From assembly GCF_030466405.1 (NCBI RefSeq), contig NZ_JAGGJF010000001.1:496001-560000 (forward strand): a stretch of DNA of 64,000 bases. Reading direction: 5' to 3'. Below, piece by piece: positions 1-11,995 of the stretch. Position numbers and translations under genes: made by a program. Numbering within the stretch: position 1 is the first letter of the stretch; every line of letters begins with the position of its first letter. Source of the stretch: Pseudidiomarina terrestris. Lineage in GTDB: Bacteria > Pseudomonadota > Gammaproteobacteria > Enterobacterales > Alteromonadaceae. The notes under the pieces are model-generated. The model did no database searches. It saw only the letters and a list, made by a program, of their open reading frames with translations, and was not told the DNA's origin.

Positions 1-298
1 GGGTTGGGCGGTCTTGCTTACCACCGATGAAACCCAGTACCCGAGGAATGCTTTTCACTAAGTGCCAGCTTTCTTCGTCCATGGCCATTTCGACCAAAAC
101 GTAACCCGGGAAGAATTTGCGTTCGCTCTTGCGACGCTGTCCCGCTTTCATTTCGACGACTTCTTCGGTTGGCACAAGAACTTCACCGAACTTGTCTTCC
201 ATACCGTGCATCTTGATGTACTCGCGTAACGATTGGGCAACGCGAGCTTCATAACCTGAAAATGCCTGGACCACGTACCAGCGTTTCTTATCGCTCAT
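1..298 (-). CDS. nusG: Transcription termination/antitermination factor NusG (3' part outside window)
   Basis: NusG binds RNA polymerase, suppresses pausing and links it to Rho or to ribosomal S10. The 99 codons visible begin [17 protein letters not shown] and continue through the NGN domain, including the conserved [10 protein letters not shown] stretch. The C-terminal KOW domain lies beyond the window edge. The ATG is three bases past the secE stop, so the two genes are almost certainly co-transcribed, as is usual in Gammaproteobacteria. Identification is firm; only completeness is unknown. Confidence 0.96.
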   Translation of the reverse strand, partial: MSDKKRWYVVQAFSGYEARVAQSLREYIKMHGMEDKFGEVLVPTEEVVEMKAGQRRKSERKFFPGYVLVEMAMDEESWHLVKSIPRVLGFIGGKQDRPT

Positions 299-301
299 TA
301 T

Positions 302-682
302 TTAAAACTCCAGTCCGGTGAAAAAGCCAACTACGCGTACTAGAATGGCATCCATACCCCACAGAATCAATGATACGATCGCTGTTGCGATGACCACGAT
401 GATAGTGGTTTGAGTGGCTTCCTGACGGCTTGGCCATACCACGCGGCGCACTTCAGTGCGGCTTTCTTTCGCGAAAGAACGGAAGCGACGGCCCTTACCG
501 GTCATCCCTGCGACAATGCCAGCTACCGCAACAAGCACGACCACGGCGATGGCACGATAGAGTACAGATACGGTTTCACCGTAATAGTAGTTACCCACCA
601 CGGCTGCAGCTAAAAGCGCGATAGCGATGATCCACTTAATGCTATCGAAAGAACTGCTTTGCGTTTCGGAAGTTGCACTCAT
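302..682 (-). CDS. secE: Preprotein translocase subunit SecE
   Basis: SecE is the essential clamp subunit of the SecYEG inner-membrane translocon. The protein is 126 residues, close to the three-helix enterobacterial form (about 127). Hydrophobic segments lie near residues 15-33, 40-60 and 95-120. The conserved amphipathic segment before the last helix (ESRTEVRRVVWPSRQEATQT) is clear. It lies between tRNA-Trp and nusG on the same strand; the promoter upstream of tRNA-Trp probably drives all three. Confidence 0.97.
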   Translation of the reverse strand: MSATSETQSSSFDSIKWIIAIALLAAAVVGNYYYGETVSVLYRAIAVVVLVAVAGIVAGMTGKGRRFRSFAKESRTEVRRVVWPSRQEATQTTIIVVIATAIVSLILWGMDAILVRVVGFFTGLEF

Positions 683-712
683 TATTCAATCCTGTTCATT
701 AAAAAATCGTTT

Positions 713-820
713 TCGTGACTCGTACGTTCGGCTCCGCCTCACTTTTCGTGCGTTCGCGATACTCGCTCTTCGTGTAAAACGAACAACAAAGTGCCGAGCA
801 GCGAAGCGTTCGAGTAACGA
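713..820. repeat. Imperfect inverted repeat between secE and tRNA-Trp
   Basis: Two 30-nt arms, 713-742 and 791-820, are inverted copies with about 21 of 30 positions matching, separated by 48 nt that also contain short related words (TTTTCGTG, ACTCG, GTTCG). The sequence has no credible reading frame of its own. In the tRNA-Trp/secE transcript it would fold into a long imperfect hairpin. It could be a dispersed palindromic element (REP or MITE-like) or a processing signal separating the tRNA from the secE mRNA; the sequence alone does not decide. Confidence 0.5.
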
Positions 821-841
821 GGAACGCCTTTGAATATTCTT

Positions 842-918
842 TGGCAGGGGTGGAGGGATTCGAACCCCCAACCGTCGGTTTTGGAGACCGCTGTTCTACC
901 AATTGGAACTACACCCCT
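842..918 (-). tRNA. tRNA-Trp (anticodon CCA)
   Basis: A 77-nt cloverleaf with encoded CCA: acceptor AGGGGTG pairs with CACCCCT, discriminator G, anticodon loop CTCCAAA, T-loop TTCGAAT. The D-stem GTTC/GAAC is perfect. The anticodon stem has a G-A apposition at its outermost pair (27-43) and four good pairs inside. The gene sits just upstream of secE, a placement seen in several marine Gammaproteobacteria. Confidence 0.97.
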
Positions 919-956
919 AAAATTTCCCGCGATATTCGTCGGAAAATGGACGCTGT

Positions 957-984
957 ATTATACCGATCAAGTGACTTAAAACAA
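957..984 (-). promoter_or_regulatory. Sigma-70 promoter of the tRNA-Trp-secE-nusG unit
   Basis: On the minus strand a -35 TTGTTT (979-984) is followed after 16 bp by a perfect -10 TATAAT (957-962), about 40 bp upstream of mature tRNA-Trp. It lies downstream of the tuf terminator, so this unit appears to be transcribed separately from the tuf operon. Confidence 0.75.
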
Positions 985-1024
985 GAGCGTTCCTTGTTAT
1001 TCGTGTGTTTCAGTTCACCCCATC

Positions 1025-1052
1025 AAAAAAGGGAGCCGAGGCTCCCTTTTTT
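1025..1052 (-). terminator. Rho-independent terminator after tuf
   Basis: The stem GGGAGC/GCTCCC with a four-base loop is flanked by A6 on the left and T6 on the right, so it can work in both directions. It starts 27 bp after the tuf stop codon and closes the tRNA-tuf transcript. Confidence 0.88.
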
Positions 1053-1078
1053 CAATGCGTCAGTTGTACGCAGCGTAA

Positions 1079-2263
1079 TTAGTCTAAGATTTTAGAAACT
1101 ACGCCAGCACCTACTGTACGGCCACCTTCACGGATTGCGAAGCGTAAACCTTCGTCCATCGCGATGGGGTGAATCAGGTCAACAACAAACTTCAGGTTGT
1201 CGCCTGGCATTACCATTTCCACGCCTTCTGGCAACTGTACTGCACCAGTTACGTCAGTGGTACGGAAGTAGAACTGTGGACGGTAGCCTTTAAAGAATGG
1301 CGTGTGACGGCCACCTTCTTCTTTGTTCAATACGTATACTTCCGCTTCAAACTTGGTGTGCGGAGTGATTGAACCTGGCTTCGCCAGTACCTGACCACGT
1401 TGGATCTCGTCACGCTTAGTACCACGCAACAAGGCACCGATGTTCTCACCTGCACGACCTTCGTCAAGCAGCTTACGGAACATCTCAACACCAGTTACGA
1501 TAGTCTTCGTAGTGTCTTTGATACCTACGATTTCTACTTCGTCACCTGTGCGAACGATACCGCGCTCAACACGACCGGTAACTACAGTACCACGGCCTGA
1601 GATTGAGAATACGTCTTCGATTGGCATGATGAACGGCTTATCGATATCACGCTCTGGTTCTGGGATGTAGCTGTCCAGTGCTTCTGCCAGTTCGATGATT
1701 TTCGCTTCCCACTGCTCTTCGCCTTCCAACGCTTTCAGCGCTGAACCTTGAATCACTGGTAAGTCGTCACCTGGGAAGTCGTATTCAGAAAGAAGTTCAC
1801 GAACTTCCATCTCAACCAGTTCCAACAGCTCTTCGTCGTCAACCATGTCACATTTGTTCATGAATACAACGATGAAAGGTACGCCTACCTGACGTGACAA
1901 CAGGATGTGCTCACGCGTTTGTGGCATTGGGCCGTCAGTAGCAGCTACAACAAGAATCGCGCCGTCCATCTGCGCAGCACCGGTGATCATGTTTTTCACA
2001 TAGTCAGCGTGTCCTGGGCAATCAACGTGAGCGTAGTGACGCGCTGGCGTGTCATACTCAACGTGTGAAGTTGAAATGGTGATACCACGCGCTTTCTCTT
2101 CTGGTGCGTTATCGATCATAGCGAAGTCTTTCGCTGCGCCACCGTAGGTTTTTGCCAATACAGTGGTGATCGCTGCAGTCAGAGTAGTTTTACCATGGTC
2201 AACGTGGCCGATTGTACCGACGTTCACATGCGGTTTCGAACGTTCAAATTTTTCTTTTGACAT
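1079..2263 (-). CDS. tuf: Elongation factor Tu
   Basis: EF-Tu delivers aminoacyl-tRNA to the ribosome as a GTP complex. The protein is 394 residues, the standard length. G-domain motifs are intact: GHVDHGKT near residue 19, DCPGHADYV near 81, NKCDMVDD near 136 and SALKALEG near 174. Domains 2 and 3 follow and end in [11 protein letters not shown]. The position downstream of four tRNA genes corresponds to E. coli tufB. A second copy near fusA is common in this group but cannot be judged here. Confidence 0.98.
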   Translation of the reverse strand: MSKEKFERSKPHVNVGTIGHVDHGKTTLTAAITTVLAKTYGGAAKDFAMIDNAPEEKARGITISTSHVEYDTPARHYAHVDCPGHADYVKNMITGAAQMDGAILVVAATDGPMPQTREHILLSRQVGVPFIVVFMNKCDMVDDEELLELVEMEVRELLSEYDFPGDDLPVIQGSALKALEGEEQWEAKIIELAEALDSYIPEPERDIDKPFIMPIEDVFSISGRGTVVTGRVERGIVRTGDEVEIVGIKDTTKTIVTGVEMFRKLLDEGRAGENIGALLRGTKRDEIQRGQVLAKPGSITPHTKFEAEVYVLNKEEGGRHTPFFKGYRPQFYFRTTDVTGAVQLPEGVEMVMPGDNLKFVVDLIHPIAMDEGLRFAIREGGRTVGAGVVSKILD

Positions 2264-2368
2264 GACAGCCTCTCTTTGGACAACGTACGGTGGCTTACCA
2301 CCAAAAATTTAGTCAAATAAGTAAATTTACGTAACCGAGGAATGGGCTGCAAGGACGGACCGAAAAGA

Positions 2369-2444
2369 TGGTGCTGATAGGCGGATTCGAACCGCCGACC
2401 TCACCCTTACCAAGGGTGCGCTCTACCAACTGAGCTATATCAGC
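2369..2444 (-). tRNA. tRNA-Thr (anticodon GGT)
   Basis: A 76-nt cloverleaf with encoded CCA; acceptor GCTGATA pairs with TATCAGC and the anticodon loop is TTGGTAA. It is nearly identical to E. coli thrT and, as there, is the tRNA immediately upstream of tuf. Confidence 0.98.
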
Positions 2445-2457
2445 ACGACAGATTATG

Positions 2458-2532
<75 letters not shown>

Positions 2533-2594
2533 ATGCCTAGAATCGGGCCACCTCAAACCATTCTGGACTCACCGCATTCTAAAGAAATGCAAAT

Positions 2595-2679
2595 TGGTGG
2601 AGGGGGCAGGATTCGAACCTGCGAAGGCTGAGCCGTCAGATTTACAGTCTGATCCCTTTGGCCACTCGGGAACCCCTCC
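2595..2679 (-). tRNA. tRNA-Tyr (anticodon GTA)
   Basis: An 85-nt class II tRNA with a long variable arm and encoded CCA; acceptor GGAGGGG pairs with CCCCTCC, anticodon loop CTGTAAA. It is the counterpart of E. coli tyrU in the same operon position. Confidence 0.98.
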
Positions 2680-2694
2680 GAACAAATTTTGAGT

Positions 2695-2770
<76 letters not shown>

Positions 2771-2790
2771 ACCCCGGTTAGGTGGAGCGC

Positions 2791-2819
2791 ATTCTATTGT
2801 ATCGATTTTGATGATGCAA
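2791..2819 (-). promoter_or_regulatory. Sigma-70 promoter of the tRNA-tuf operon, GC-rich discriminator
   Basis: On the minus strand -35 TTGCAT (2814-2819), a 17-bp spacer and -10 TAGAAT (2791-2796) lie about 20 bp upstream of tRNA-Thr(TGT). The bases after the -10 read GCGCTCC. A GC-rich discriminator like this is typical of stable-RNA promoters under stringent (ppGpp) control; that regulation is inferred. Confidence 0.72.
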
Positions 2820-2859
2820 TAGGAAATGCCGATTTTTTTACTATTCCGCGACTGATTGG

Positions 2860-5401
<2,542 letters not shown>

Positions 5402-5418
5402 AAGCTCACAAAATCGAT

Positions 5419-5445
5419 AAAAAAGCCGGCGCGAGGCCGGCTTTT
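5419..5445 (-). terminator. Rho-independent terminator after hflC
   Basis: GCCGGC (5425-5430), loop GCGAG, GCCGGC (5436-5441), flanked by A6 and T4. On the minus strand it sits four bases past the hflC stop and closes the hfq-hflXKC transcript before the PLP enzyme gene. Confidence 0.85.
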
Positions 5446-5448
5446 GAA

Positions 5449-6333
5449 TTATTTCCCTGACATGTTTTTCAGGTATTTAAAGAACTCACTGTCTGGCTCG
5501 AGTACGAGCACATCGTTACCACCTTCAAAGCTCTTCTGGTAGGCTTGCAGGCTTCGAATGAAGGCAAAGAACTCCGCATCTTTCTGATAGGCTTCCGCGT
5601 ATATGCCTGCGGCCTCTGCGTCACCTTCACCACGCAACTCGCGTGATTCACGGCTGGCATCAGCTAACATGACGGTGATTCGGGCATCAACATCAGCGCG
5701 AATGAATTCCGCCTGCTCACGACCTTCAGAACGGTGTTCCATCGCTACTGCCTGACGCTCTGCACGCATACGTTGGAAAATGGACTGGCTGACTTCCGTC
5801 GGCAGGTTAATCTGCATGACGCGAACGTCGATAACTTCAATTCCAAGTTCCTTGGCACTGTCCGCACCACGAATCAATGCTTCACGCATCAGATTATCGC
5901 GCTCACCAGAGACGATCTCTTTGATGGTGCGACTACCAAACTCAGCGCGCAGCCCACTGTTCACCCGACGGGTCAACAAGTCTTCTGCCTGCGCCTGATT
6001 ACCACCGTTGGTGGACAGGTAATAAGTTGCGAAGTCAGAAATACGCCACTTCACGTAGGTATCCACGATCAGATCTTTCTTCTCGCTGGTTACAAAACGA
6101 TCCGGGTCGCCATCAAGAGTCTTGAACCGTGCATCAAGCCGCTTTACTTGCTCGATAAACGGAAGTTTGAAATGTAAACCTGGTTCATAAACCGTTGGCA
6201 TACCGGTATCGGCATCACGCTGGACTTTACCAAACTGGATGACGATTGCGCGTTGCCCTTCATTCACCACAAAGAGTGAAGAGAAACCTAACAACGCGGC
6301 GATAATCACGAGTATTGCTATTAAATTTTTCAT
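5449..6333 (-). CDS. hflC: HflC, SPFH-domain subunit of the HflKC complex
   Basis: HflC and HflK form a large inner-membrane cage around FtsH that modulates its proteolysis of membrane proteins. The 294-residue protein has one N-terminal membrane helix (about residues 4-22) followed by a periplasmic SPFH/band 7 domain starting at VNEGQRAIVIQFG, then a helical region rich in Ala and Glu. The C-terminus SEFFKYLKNMSGK matches the usual HflC ending. It starts three bases after the hflK stop codon. Confidence 0.97.
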   Translation of the reverse strand: MKNLIAILVIIAALLGFSSLFVVNEGQRAIVIQFGKVQRDADTGMPTVYEPGLHFKLPFIEQVKRLDARFKTLDGDPDRFVTSEKKDLIVDTYVKWRISDFATYYLSTNGGNQAQAEDLLTRRVNSGLRAEFGSRTIKEIVSGERDNLMREALIRGADSAKELGIEVIDVRVMQINLPTEVSQSIFQRMRAERQAVAMEHRSEGREQAEFIRADVDARITVMLADASRESRELRGEGDAEAAGIYAEAYQKDAEFFAFIRSLQAYQKSFEGGNDVLVLEPDSEFFKYLKNMSGK

Positions 6334-6336
6334 GGT

Positions 6337-7524
6337 TTAGCCCCGACCTCCGTCGTAACGATCACTGGTACGACCCGTTGGATTTGTTGTCGTGCTCCGA
6401 TTGTTGCTTTGCGCACTGTCCGGGTTGCTTGAGCTTTGCCCCTGGTCACCAATGCTATCCATACCACTTGAGCTGATTGAGCGACGTTGTCTTTCCAGGA
6501 TCTTCTCCAGCGGCAGGTACATCATGTTGTTGCTACCTTCCACATCGATCATCACCTTAGCGGTCTCAGAATAGATCTTCTCGATAGTTTCCAGGTAGAG
6601 ACGCTCACGTGTCACCTGTGGCGCGGCTTGGTACTGTGGCAGCAAGGCATTAAAACGAGCCACCTCACCCTGAGCTTTCAGGATTTGTTGCTCACGATAA
6701 GCCTGTGCTTCTTGCAGGATACGCCGTACCCGACCACGTGCTGTCGGCTCACGCTCACGCGCATAAGCTTCGGCTTCACGAATAAAGCGTTGCTCATCCT
6801 CTTGTGCTGCAATGGCATCATCAAAAGCATCTTTTACGGCCTCAGGAGGACGCGCAGGAAGCAAGTTGATGTCAACGATTTGAATACCTAACTGGTAAGG
6901 CGCGGTAATGTTCTCGAGCAACTCTAAAGTGTTCGCACGAACATTCTCACGACCCACGGTTAAAACTTCATCCATCGTGGTGTGACCTACCACATAGCGC
7001 AAGGCGCTATCCGTGGCCTGGGCCAGACTGCTGTCCGCATTTTCTACCGCAAACAAATAGTCACGTGGGTTAATCACCCGGTACTGAACGTCAAGCTCAA
7101 CGTGGACTACGTTTTCGTCCTGAGTCAGCATAAAGCCTTCTGACTGGAACTGACGTACGTTGCTGACATCGACTGTTTCAACAGTATCAACAAAGATCGG
7201 ACGCCAATGCAGACCTGACTCAACTAAGTTATGAAAGTTACCAAACCGCAGGACTACGCCGCGCTCTGCTTCTTTCACTGTATAAAAACCGGCGATAAAC
7301 CAAACCACAACGAGCAGTACCGCGATGATACCAAAGCCTTTACCTGAAAAGCCGCCACCGCTGGACTTGCCGCCACCTTTTTTACCTGAGCCGCCGAAGC
7401 CCAGCTTGGCTAATAAATTTTTGACCGCTTCATCAAGGTCAGGAGGACCTTGGTCGCGACCACCTTGATTTTTCCATGGATCACGGTCGTTGTTATTACC
7501 GTTTCCCGGTTGATTCCAGGCCAT
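6337..7524 (-). CDS. hflK: HflK, SPFH-domain subunit of the HflKC complex
   Basis: Partner of HflC in the FtsH-associated complex. The 395-residue protein opens with MAWNQPGNGNNNDRDPW and a Gly/Lys-rich cytoplasmic tail (to about residue 65), then one membrane helix (about 63-83) and an SPFH domain beginning KEAERGVVLRFG. The last 50 residues are a low-complexity Ser/Asn/Gly tail, normal for HflK. A GGAG Shine-Dalgarno lies six bases before the ATG. Confidence 0.97.
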   Translation of the reverse strand: MAWNQPGNGNNNDRDPWKNQGGRDQGPPDLDEAVKNLLAKLGFGGSGKKGGGKSSGGGFSGKGFGIIAVLLVVVWFIAGFYTVKEAERGVVLRFGNFHNLVESGLHWRPIFVDTVETVDVSNVRQFQSEGFMLTQDENVVHVELDVQYRVINPRDYLFAVENADSSLAQATDSALRYVVGHTTMDEVLTVGRENVRANTLELLENITAPYQLGIQIVDINLLPARPPEAVKDAFDDAIAAQEDEQRFIREAEAYAREREPTARGRVRRILQEAQAYREQQILKAQGEVARFNALLPQYQAAPQVTRERLYLETIEKIYSETAKVMIDVEGSNNMMYLPLEKILERQRRSISSSGMDSIGDQGQSSSNPDSAQSNNRSTTTNPTGRTSDRYDGGRG

Positions 7525-7578
7525 TGATTACTCCAGATTTGGATCGAATTTAAGGTTTAATTACGTTTTCGTTGCTAT

Positions 7579-8874
7579 CTATTCTACAAAGCCTTGCAGA
7601 CTAGCGCCATACTCATCGGCAACTTGTTTACACAGCCGCCGCCAATCGACCGCTGACATCCGTATTTTCAGGGCCATTGCGCCATCATCGCAAGCTTGCT
7701 CTTCAGTGACACTGTGCAAAGCATACAAACGCCCGCGCAACTTACCCATAGACGGCGGAATGCGCAATGAAAGATTGACCATTTCCGGTCGTAAGCGTTG
7801 CACCAATGCTTGTTCAAGTAACTCAATTCCCACGCCGGTTTGTGCTGACAGCCAGACTCGAATTGGACGACCATTGTCGTCGTAATCGATGCGGGCATCG
7901 GCCTCAGCAAGCTGGTCGATCTTATTACAAACCAATAGCTGAGGAACTTCATCGGCGCCAATTTCCTCCAGCACCGCGGTCACCTGTTCGACATTCTCCT
8001 GTTGCCGCTCGTCACTGATATCAATGACATGCAGCAGCAAGTCAGCATCCTGAGTTTCCTGCAGTGTCGCTTTAAACGCTGCCACTAACTCATGGGGAAG
8101 ATGCCGAATAAAGCCTACTGTGTCGGCCAGAATAACGGTACCAACATCTTCCAGTTCCAGTTTTCGCAAGGTCGGATCCAAGGTTGCAAACAGCTGATCC
8201 GCTGCGTAGACCTTACTCTCTGTTATCCGGTTAAACAACGTCGACTTGCCCGCGTTGGTGTAGCCGACCAGAGATACCGTTGGCACTTCGGCGCGTTGCC
8301 GCGCCCGGCGGCCCTGTTCACGCTGCTTCTGGACTTTTTCCAGGCGGCCGAGAATATTTTTAATGCGGCCGCGGATCAACCGGCGGTCGGTTTCCAGCTG
8401 GGTTTCACCCGGACCGCGCAGACCGATACCACCTTTTTGTCGTTCCAGGTGGGTCCAGCCGCGAACCAGTCGCGTCGAAATGTGCCGCAGTTGGGCTAAC
8501 TCAACCTGTAATTTACCTTCGTGGGTTCGCGCGCGCTGCGCAAAGATATCCAGAATCAGTCCGGTACGGTCTAGTACCCGGCACTGACACAGTTTTTCCA
8601 GGTTACGCTCTTGCGTGGGGCTTAAACTGTGATTGAAGATGACGATATTGGCATTGTGCAGCTTCACCGCTTCCGCGACTTCCTCTGCTTTACCACTACC
8701 GACAAAATATCTGGAGCTGGGTGTCGAACGCGATGCAGTCATGACAGCAAGGGTCTCTACCCCTGCCGAAGACACCAGTAATTTAAGTTCAGAGAGGTCT
8801 TCCCGATCCGTCTCAATGGGAAAATCGACGTGCACCAGGATAGCCTGTTCACCACTTTCAAATCTATCAAACAA
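7579..8874 (-). CDS. hflX: GTPase HflX (ribosome rescue under stress)
   Basis: HflX is an Obg-superfamily GTPase that binds 50S subunits and splits stalled ribosomes. The 431-residue protein has the N-terminal HflX domain (VSSAGVETLAVMTAS), the linker GWTHLERQKGGIGLRGPGE, then G motifs GYTNAGKS, DTVGFI and NKID. The start codon is TTG: the conserved N-terminus MFDRFESGEQA begins there, ten bases after a strong AAGGAG, and no ATG or GTG is available in frame. It lies between hfq and hflK as in E. coli. Confidence 0.96.
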   Translation of the reverse strand: MFDRFESGEQAILVHVDFPIETDREDLSELKLLVSSAGVETLAVMTASRSTPSSRYFVGSGKAEEVAEAVKLHNANIVIFNHSLSPTQERNLEKLCQCRVLDRTGLILDIFAQRARTHEGKLQVELAQLRHISTRLVRGWTHLERQKGGIGLRGPGETQLETDRRLIRGRIKNILGRLEKVQKQREQGRRARQRAEVPTVSLVGYTNAGKSTLFNRITESKVYAADQLFATLDPTLRKLELEDVGTVILADTVGFIRHLPHELVAAFKATLQETQDADLLLHVIDISDERQQENVEQVTAVLEEIGADEVPQLLVCNKIDQLAEADARIDYDDNGRPIRVWLSAQTGVGIELLEQALVQRLRPEMVNLSLRIPPSMGKLRGRLYALHSVTEEQACDDGAMALKIRMSAVDWRRLCKQVADEYGASLQGFVE

Positions 8875-8903
8875 GCTACCACTGCTCCTTCAAGAATCGT
8901 TTA

Positions 8904-9239
<336 letters not shown>

Positions 9240-9318
9240 CTAACATGCTTTATCTTACTGCAAGGTTAGACACCCTATTTGTACTCACTCTTTAACTATA
9301 AGGCCAATTTGACTTCTT

Positions 9319-10269
9319 TCAAGGTTTGAACCGAGTAAAGTTTTCAGGCTCTTGCTGGCAATAGCTGACAACCTTCTCAGGCAAGTCCCCGGCCAGGCTG
9401 TCAAACCATTTTACGCCTGGCCATTTCCGCAACCAGGTCAACTGCCGTTTGGCCAGCTGCCGGGTCGCGAAAATACCCTTATCGATCATGGTCGCCTCAT
9501 CGTACTCGCCATCCAGGTATTGCCAGACCTGTCGGTAACCGACACAGCGCAGTGCTGGCAAGTCGAGATGCAAGTCATGACGTTGCCGTAGCTGCTTGAC
9601 CTCATCAACGAAGCCTTCTTGTAACATCTGTCTGAATCTCATCTCGATACGTTCATGCAGAACTTTTCGATCGGCCGGCGCCACAGCAATTTGCACAACT
9701 GGATAAGGCAACGCTCCGGTACGGGTCTGGCTCAAGGCTGTCAGGGATTTACCGGATAACCGGTAAACTTCGAGTGCACGAATCAGGCGTTGTGGATCAT
9801 TCGGATGAATCCGTGCCGCGCTGATGGGGTCGACCTGCCTGAGCTCTTCGTGCAAGCTCTGACTGCCCTCTTGCGCCAGCCTTTCTGTTAATTCCGCACG
9901 CACGTCAGGATCCGCCTCAGGTAATTCGGACATACCTTCTAACAGCGTTTTGAAATACATCATAGTTCCACCCACCAGCAAGGGGGTGCGTCCGGCCGCG
10001 ATAATGGCTTCAATCTCGCGCCGTGCGTCAAGGGCAAACTGTGCTGCCGAATAGCGCTCCGCTGGATCACAGATATCAATAAGTCGATGCGGGGCCTGCG
10101 CCAGCTCTGCCGCCGTCGGCTTGGCAGTACCTATATCCATACCACGGTAAATCAATGCTGAGTCGACCGAGACAATGTCGGCATCTAAACGCTGGCTTAA
10201 CTCAATAGCTAGCCCAGTTTTACCTGCAGCCGTTGGTCCGTACAAACAAATTACAAAAGGCTCACTCAT
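9319..10269 (-). CDS. miaA: tRNA dimethylallyltransferase MiaA
   Basis: MiaA adds an isopentenyl group to A37 of tRNAs that read UNN codons. The 316-residue protein has the P-loop [11 protein letters not shown] near residue 10, the [17 protein letters not shown] segment, and [16 protein letters not shown] in the C-terminal half. The start overlaps the mutL stop by four bases. The 160 bp between miaA and hfq hold no gene; hfq promoters are known to lie in and after miaA in E. coli. Confidence 0.97.
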   Translation of the reverse strand: MSEPFVICLYGPTAAGKTGLAIELSQRLDADIVSVDSALIYRGMDIGTAKPTAAELAQAPHRLIDICDPAERYSAAQFALDARREIEAIIAAGRTPLLVGGTMMYFKTLLEGMSELPEADPDVRAELTERLAQEGSQSLHEELRQVDPISAARIHPNDPQRLIRALEVYRLSGKSLTALSQTRTGALPYPVVQIAVAPADRKVLHERIEMRFRQMLQEGFVDEVKQLRQRHDLHLDLPALRCVGYRQVWQYLDGEYDEATMIDKGIFATRQLAKRQLTWLRKWPGVKWFDSLAGDLPEKVVSYCQQEPENFTRFKP

Positions 10270-11987
10270 CGCAGTCGCTCCGGCAATGCAGGCAGTTGGA
10301 CGTTAACACAATACGACGGATCAGCATGCAAATGCTCCTGCCAGATACCGAGCCAGTGCTCACCCTGGACCTTGTTATAACGGGTGGTCAGTTGCTGTTG
10401 CGCCAACCAACACCAAAACGATTGCGGCAATTCAGCATGGTCAACCAGAGTCTGACTAAGTTTGGCTAAACTCGCCGTAATATCTGTATGCCGCAAAGCT
10501 GCTGGCACTTGCTTCACCACCACCGCGCGGCCTTCGGTGCGCACCATCACGCCCAGCCGCGCCAGGCGCTCTTCATCAATTTCACGTATCCGCGCGAGGC
10601 AGTCCTGCTCGGTCAGCTTCACTGGTATCAACAGCGGCTGTCCGGCCAATCCAGTTTGGTACTGCCGCTGTAACTGCTGCATGACATAAGCCTGCTCGAC
10701 CGCTTGCAAGTGCAGCAGCCTGAGCTCGTCATCTTGAATAAACAAGGCCATGCGTTCATCGACGATACTGAGCACTATAGCTGACTCAACGCCTGCAGTC
10801 TGGATCGCCGCAGTTGCCGGCACCGATGGTCTGGGCGCTGACGCTGTCGGGACCGCCGGTGCGCCCGGCTGCTGGCCCATTACGCCTGGCAGTGGCAGAC
10901 GATTGCGTGGTTGCAGTTCTGCAACTTGTTGCTGCAAACTCTCGTTCGCCGCCTGATAGCTATGCGACGGCATCTCGCGAGCTGTTGCCTCAGCGCCGGC
11001 CTGCAAGGCCTCGCGGACACTCTGCAGAATAAAGTCATGGACTTCACGGGCCTGTTGGAAGCGCACCTCGTGTTTGGCGGGATGCACATTCACATCCACT
11101 TCTGTCGGTGGCAGCTCAAGGTAGAGCACATAGGTTGGCACACGCTCATCGTCCAGCCGATCGCCAAAAGCCTGGCGTATGGCATGGTTGAGCATGCGGT
11201 CGCGCATCATCCGGCCATTCACATAGAAATATTGACCGTCAGCTTGATGGCGACAGGCGTGCGGCGGTGCTACCCAGCCCCATAATTTCAATCCCATCGC
11301 TTCCACGGTCAGCGCAACCGCATGATCAGTAAAAGCAGTTCCCATAACTCGTGCCACGCGATCAATACGTTGTGCGGGGCTGACCGCCGGATAATTACGT
11401 ACGCTTTTCTGGTTGTGATTCAGTGTCAAGCGCACATCGAACCGGCTCAACGCGATACGCTTAAGGAGTTCGTCGATGTGATTAAATTCGGTCTTGTCGG
11501 TACGCAGAAACTTACGCCGCGCCGGCGTATTGAAAAACAAATCTTCTACATCCACGGTGGTGCCGTCGGGGTGGCTGGCCGGTGCCAACTCGGCCTGCAT
11601 GTCCCGGCCTTCAACCCAAGCCCGCCAGGCCTGTTGCTGCGCGGCAGGTTTTGACGTCAGAGTTAAACGCGAGACCGAACTGATACTTGCCAGAGCTTCG
11701 CCGCGAAAGCCTAAGCTCTGGATGGCTTCCAGATCGTGCAAAGATGCTATTTTACTGGTCGCGTGCCGCGCCAGGGCCAGCGGCAGCTCGTCTTTGCTGA
11801 CGCCCGCACCGTCGTCGCGGATACGAATACGCCGCCGACCACCTTTTTCGATATCGACCACCAATTGCAACGCGCCAGCATCAAGGCTGTTCTCGACCAG
11901 CTCCTTCACCACCGATGAGGGTCGCTCAATGACTTCACCGGCAGCGATCTGGTTTGCCAGACTAATAGGTAACAGGCGGATGGGCAT
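10266..11987 (-). CDS. mutL: DNA mismatch repair protein MutL
   Basis: MutL couples MutS mismatch recognition to strand incision. The 573-residue protein has the GHKL ATPase motifs NSLDAGA, DDGAGV and [10 protein letters not shown], the transducer domain to about residue 330, a Pro/Ala-rich linker, and a C-terminal dimerization domain. I do not see the DQHAxxE endonuclease motif of MutH-independent MutLs, consistent with a MutH-dependent pathway. It lies 8 bp after amiB. Confidence 0.97.
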   Translation of the reverse strand: MPIRLLPISLANQIAAGEVIERPSSVVKELVENSLDAGALQLVVDIEKGGRRRIRIRDDGAGVSKDELPLALARHATSKIASLHDLEAIQSLGFRGEALASISSVSRLTLTSKPAAQQQAWRAWVEGRDMQAELAPASHPDGTTVDVEDLFFNTPARRKFLRTDKTEFNHIDELLKRIALSRFDVRLTLNHNQKSVRNYPAVSPAQRIDRVARVMGTAFTDHAVALTVEAMGLKLWGWVAPPHACRHQADGQYFYVNGRMMRDRMLNHAIRQAFGDRLDDERVPTYVLYLELPPTEVDVNVHPAKHEVRFQQAREVHDFILQSVREALQAGAEATAREMPSHSYQAANESLQQQVAELQPRNRLPLPGVMGQQPGAPAVPTASAPRPSVPATAAIQTAGVESAIVLSIVDERMALFIQDDELRLLHLQAVEQAYVMQQLQRQYQTGLAGQPLLIPVKLTEQDCLARIREIDEERLARLGVMVRTEGRAVVVKQVPAALRHTDITASLAKLSQTLVDHAELPQSFWCWLAQQQLTTRYNKVQGEHWLGIWQEHLHADPSYCVNVQLPALPERLR

Positions 11988-11995
11988 GAGAATGG

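Noticed and set aside
699..902. Small minus-strand open frame running from tRNA-Trp through the intergenic repeat
   Set aside because: It covers most of the tRNA gene and the inverted repeat, has no ribosome site, and its residues reflect the repeated DNA words rather than a protein family.
1079..2263. Several plus-strand open frames within tuf
   Set aside because: Strong codon bias in tuf leaves its complement open; none has a ribosome site or a recognisable domain.
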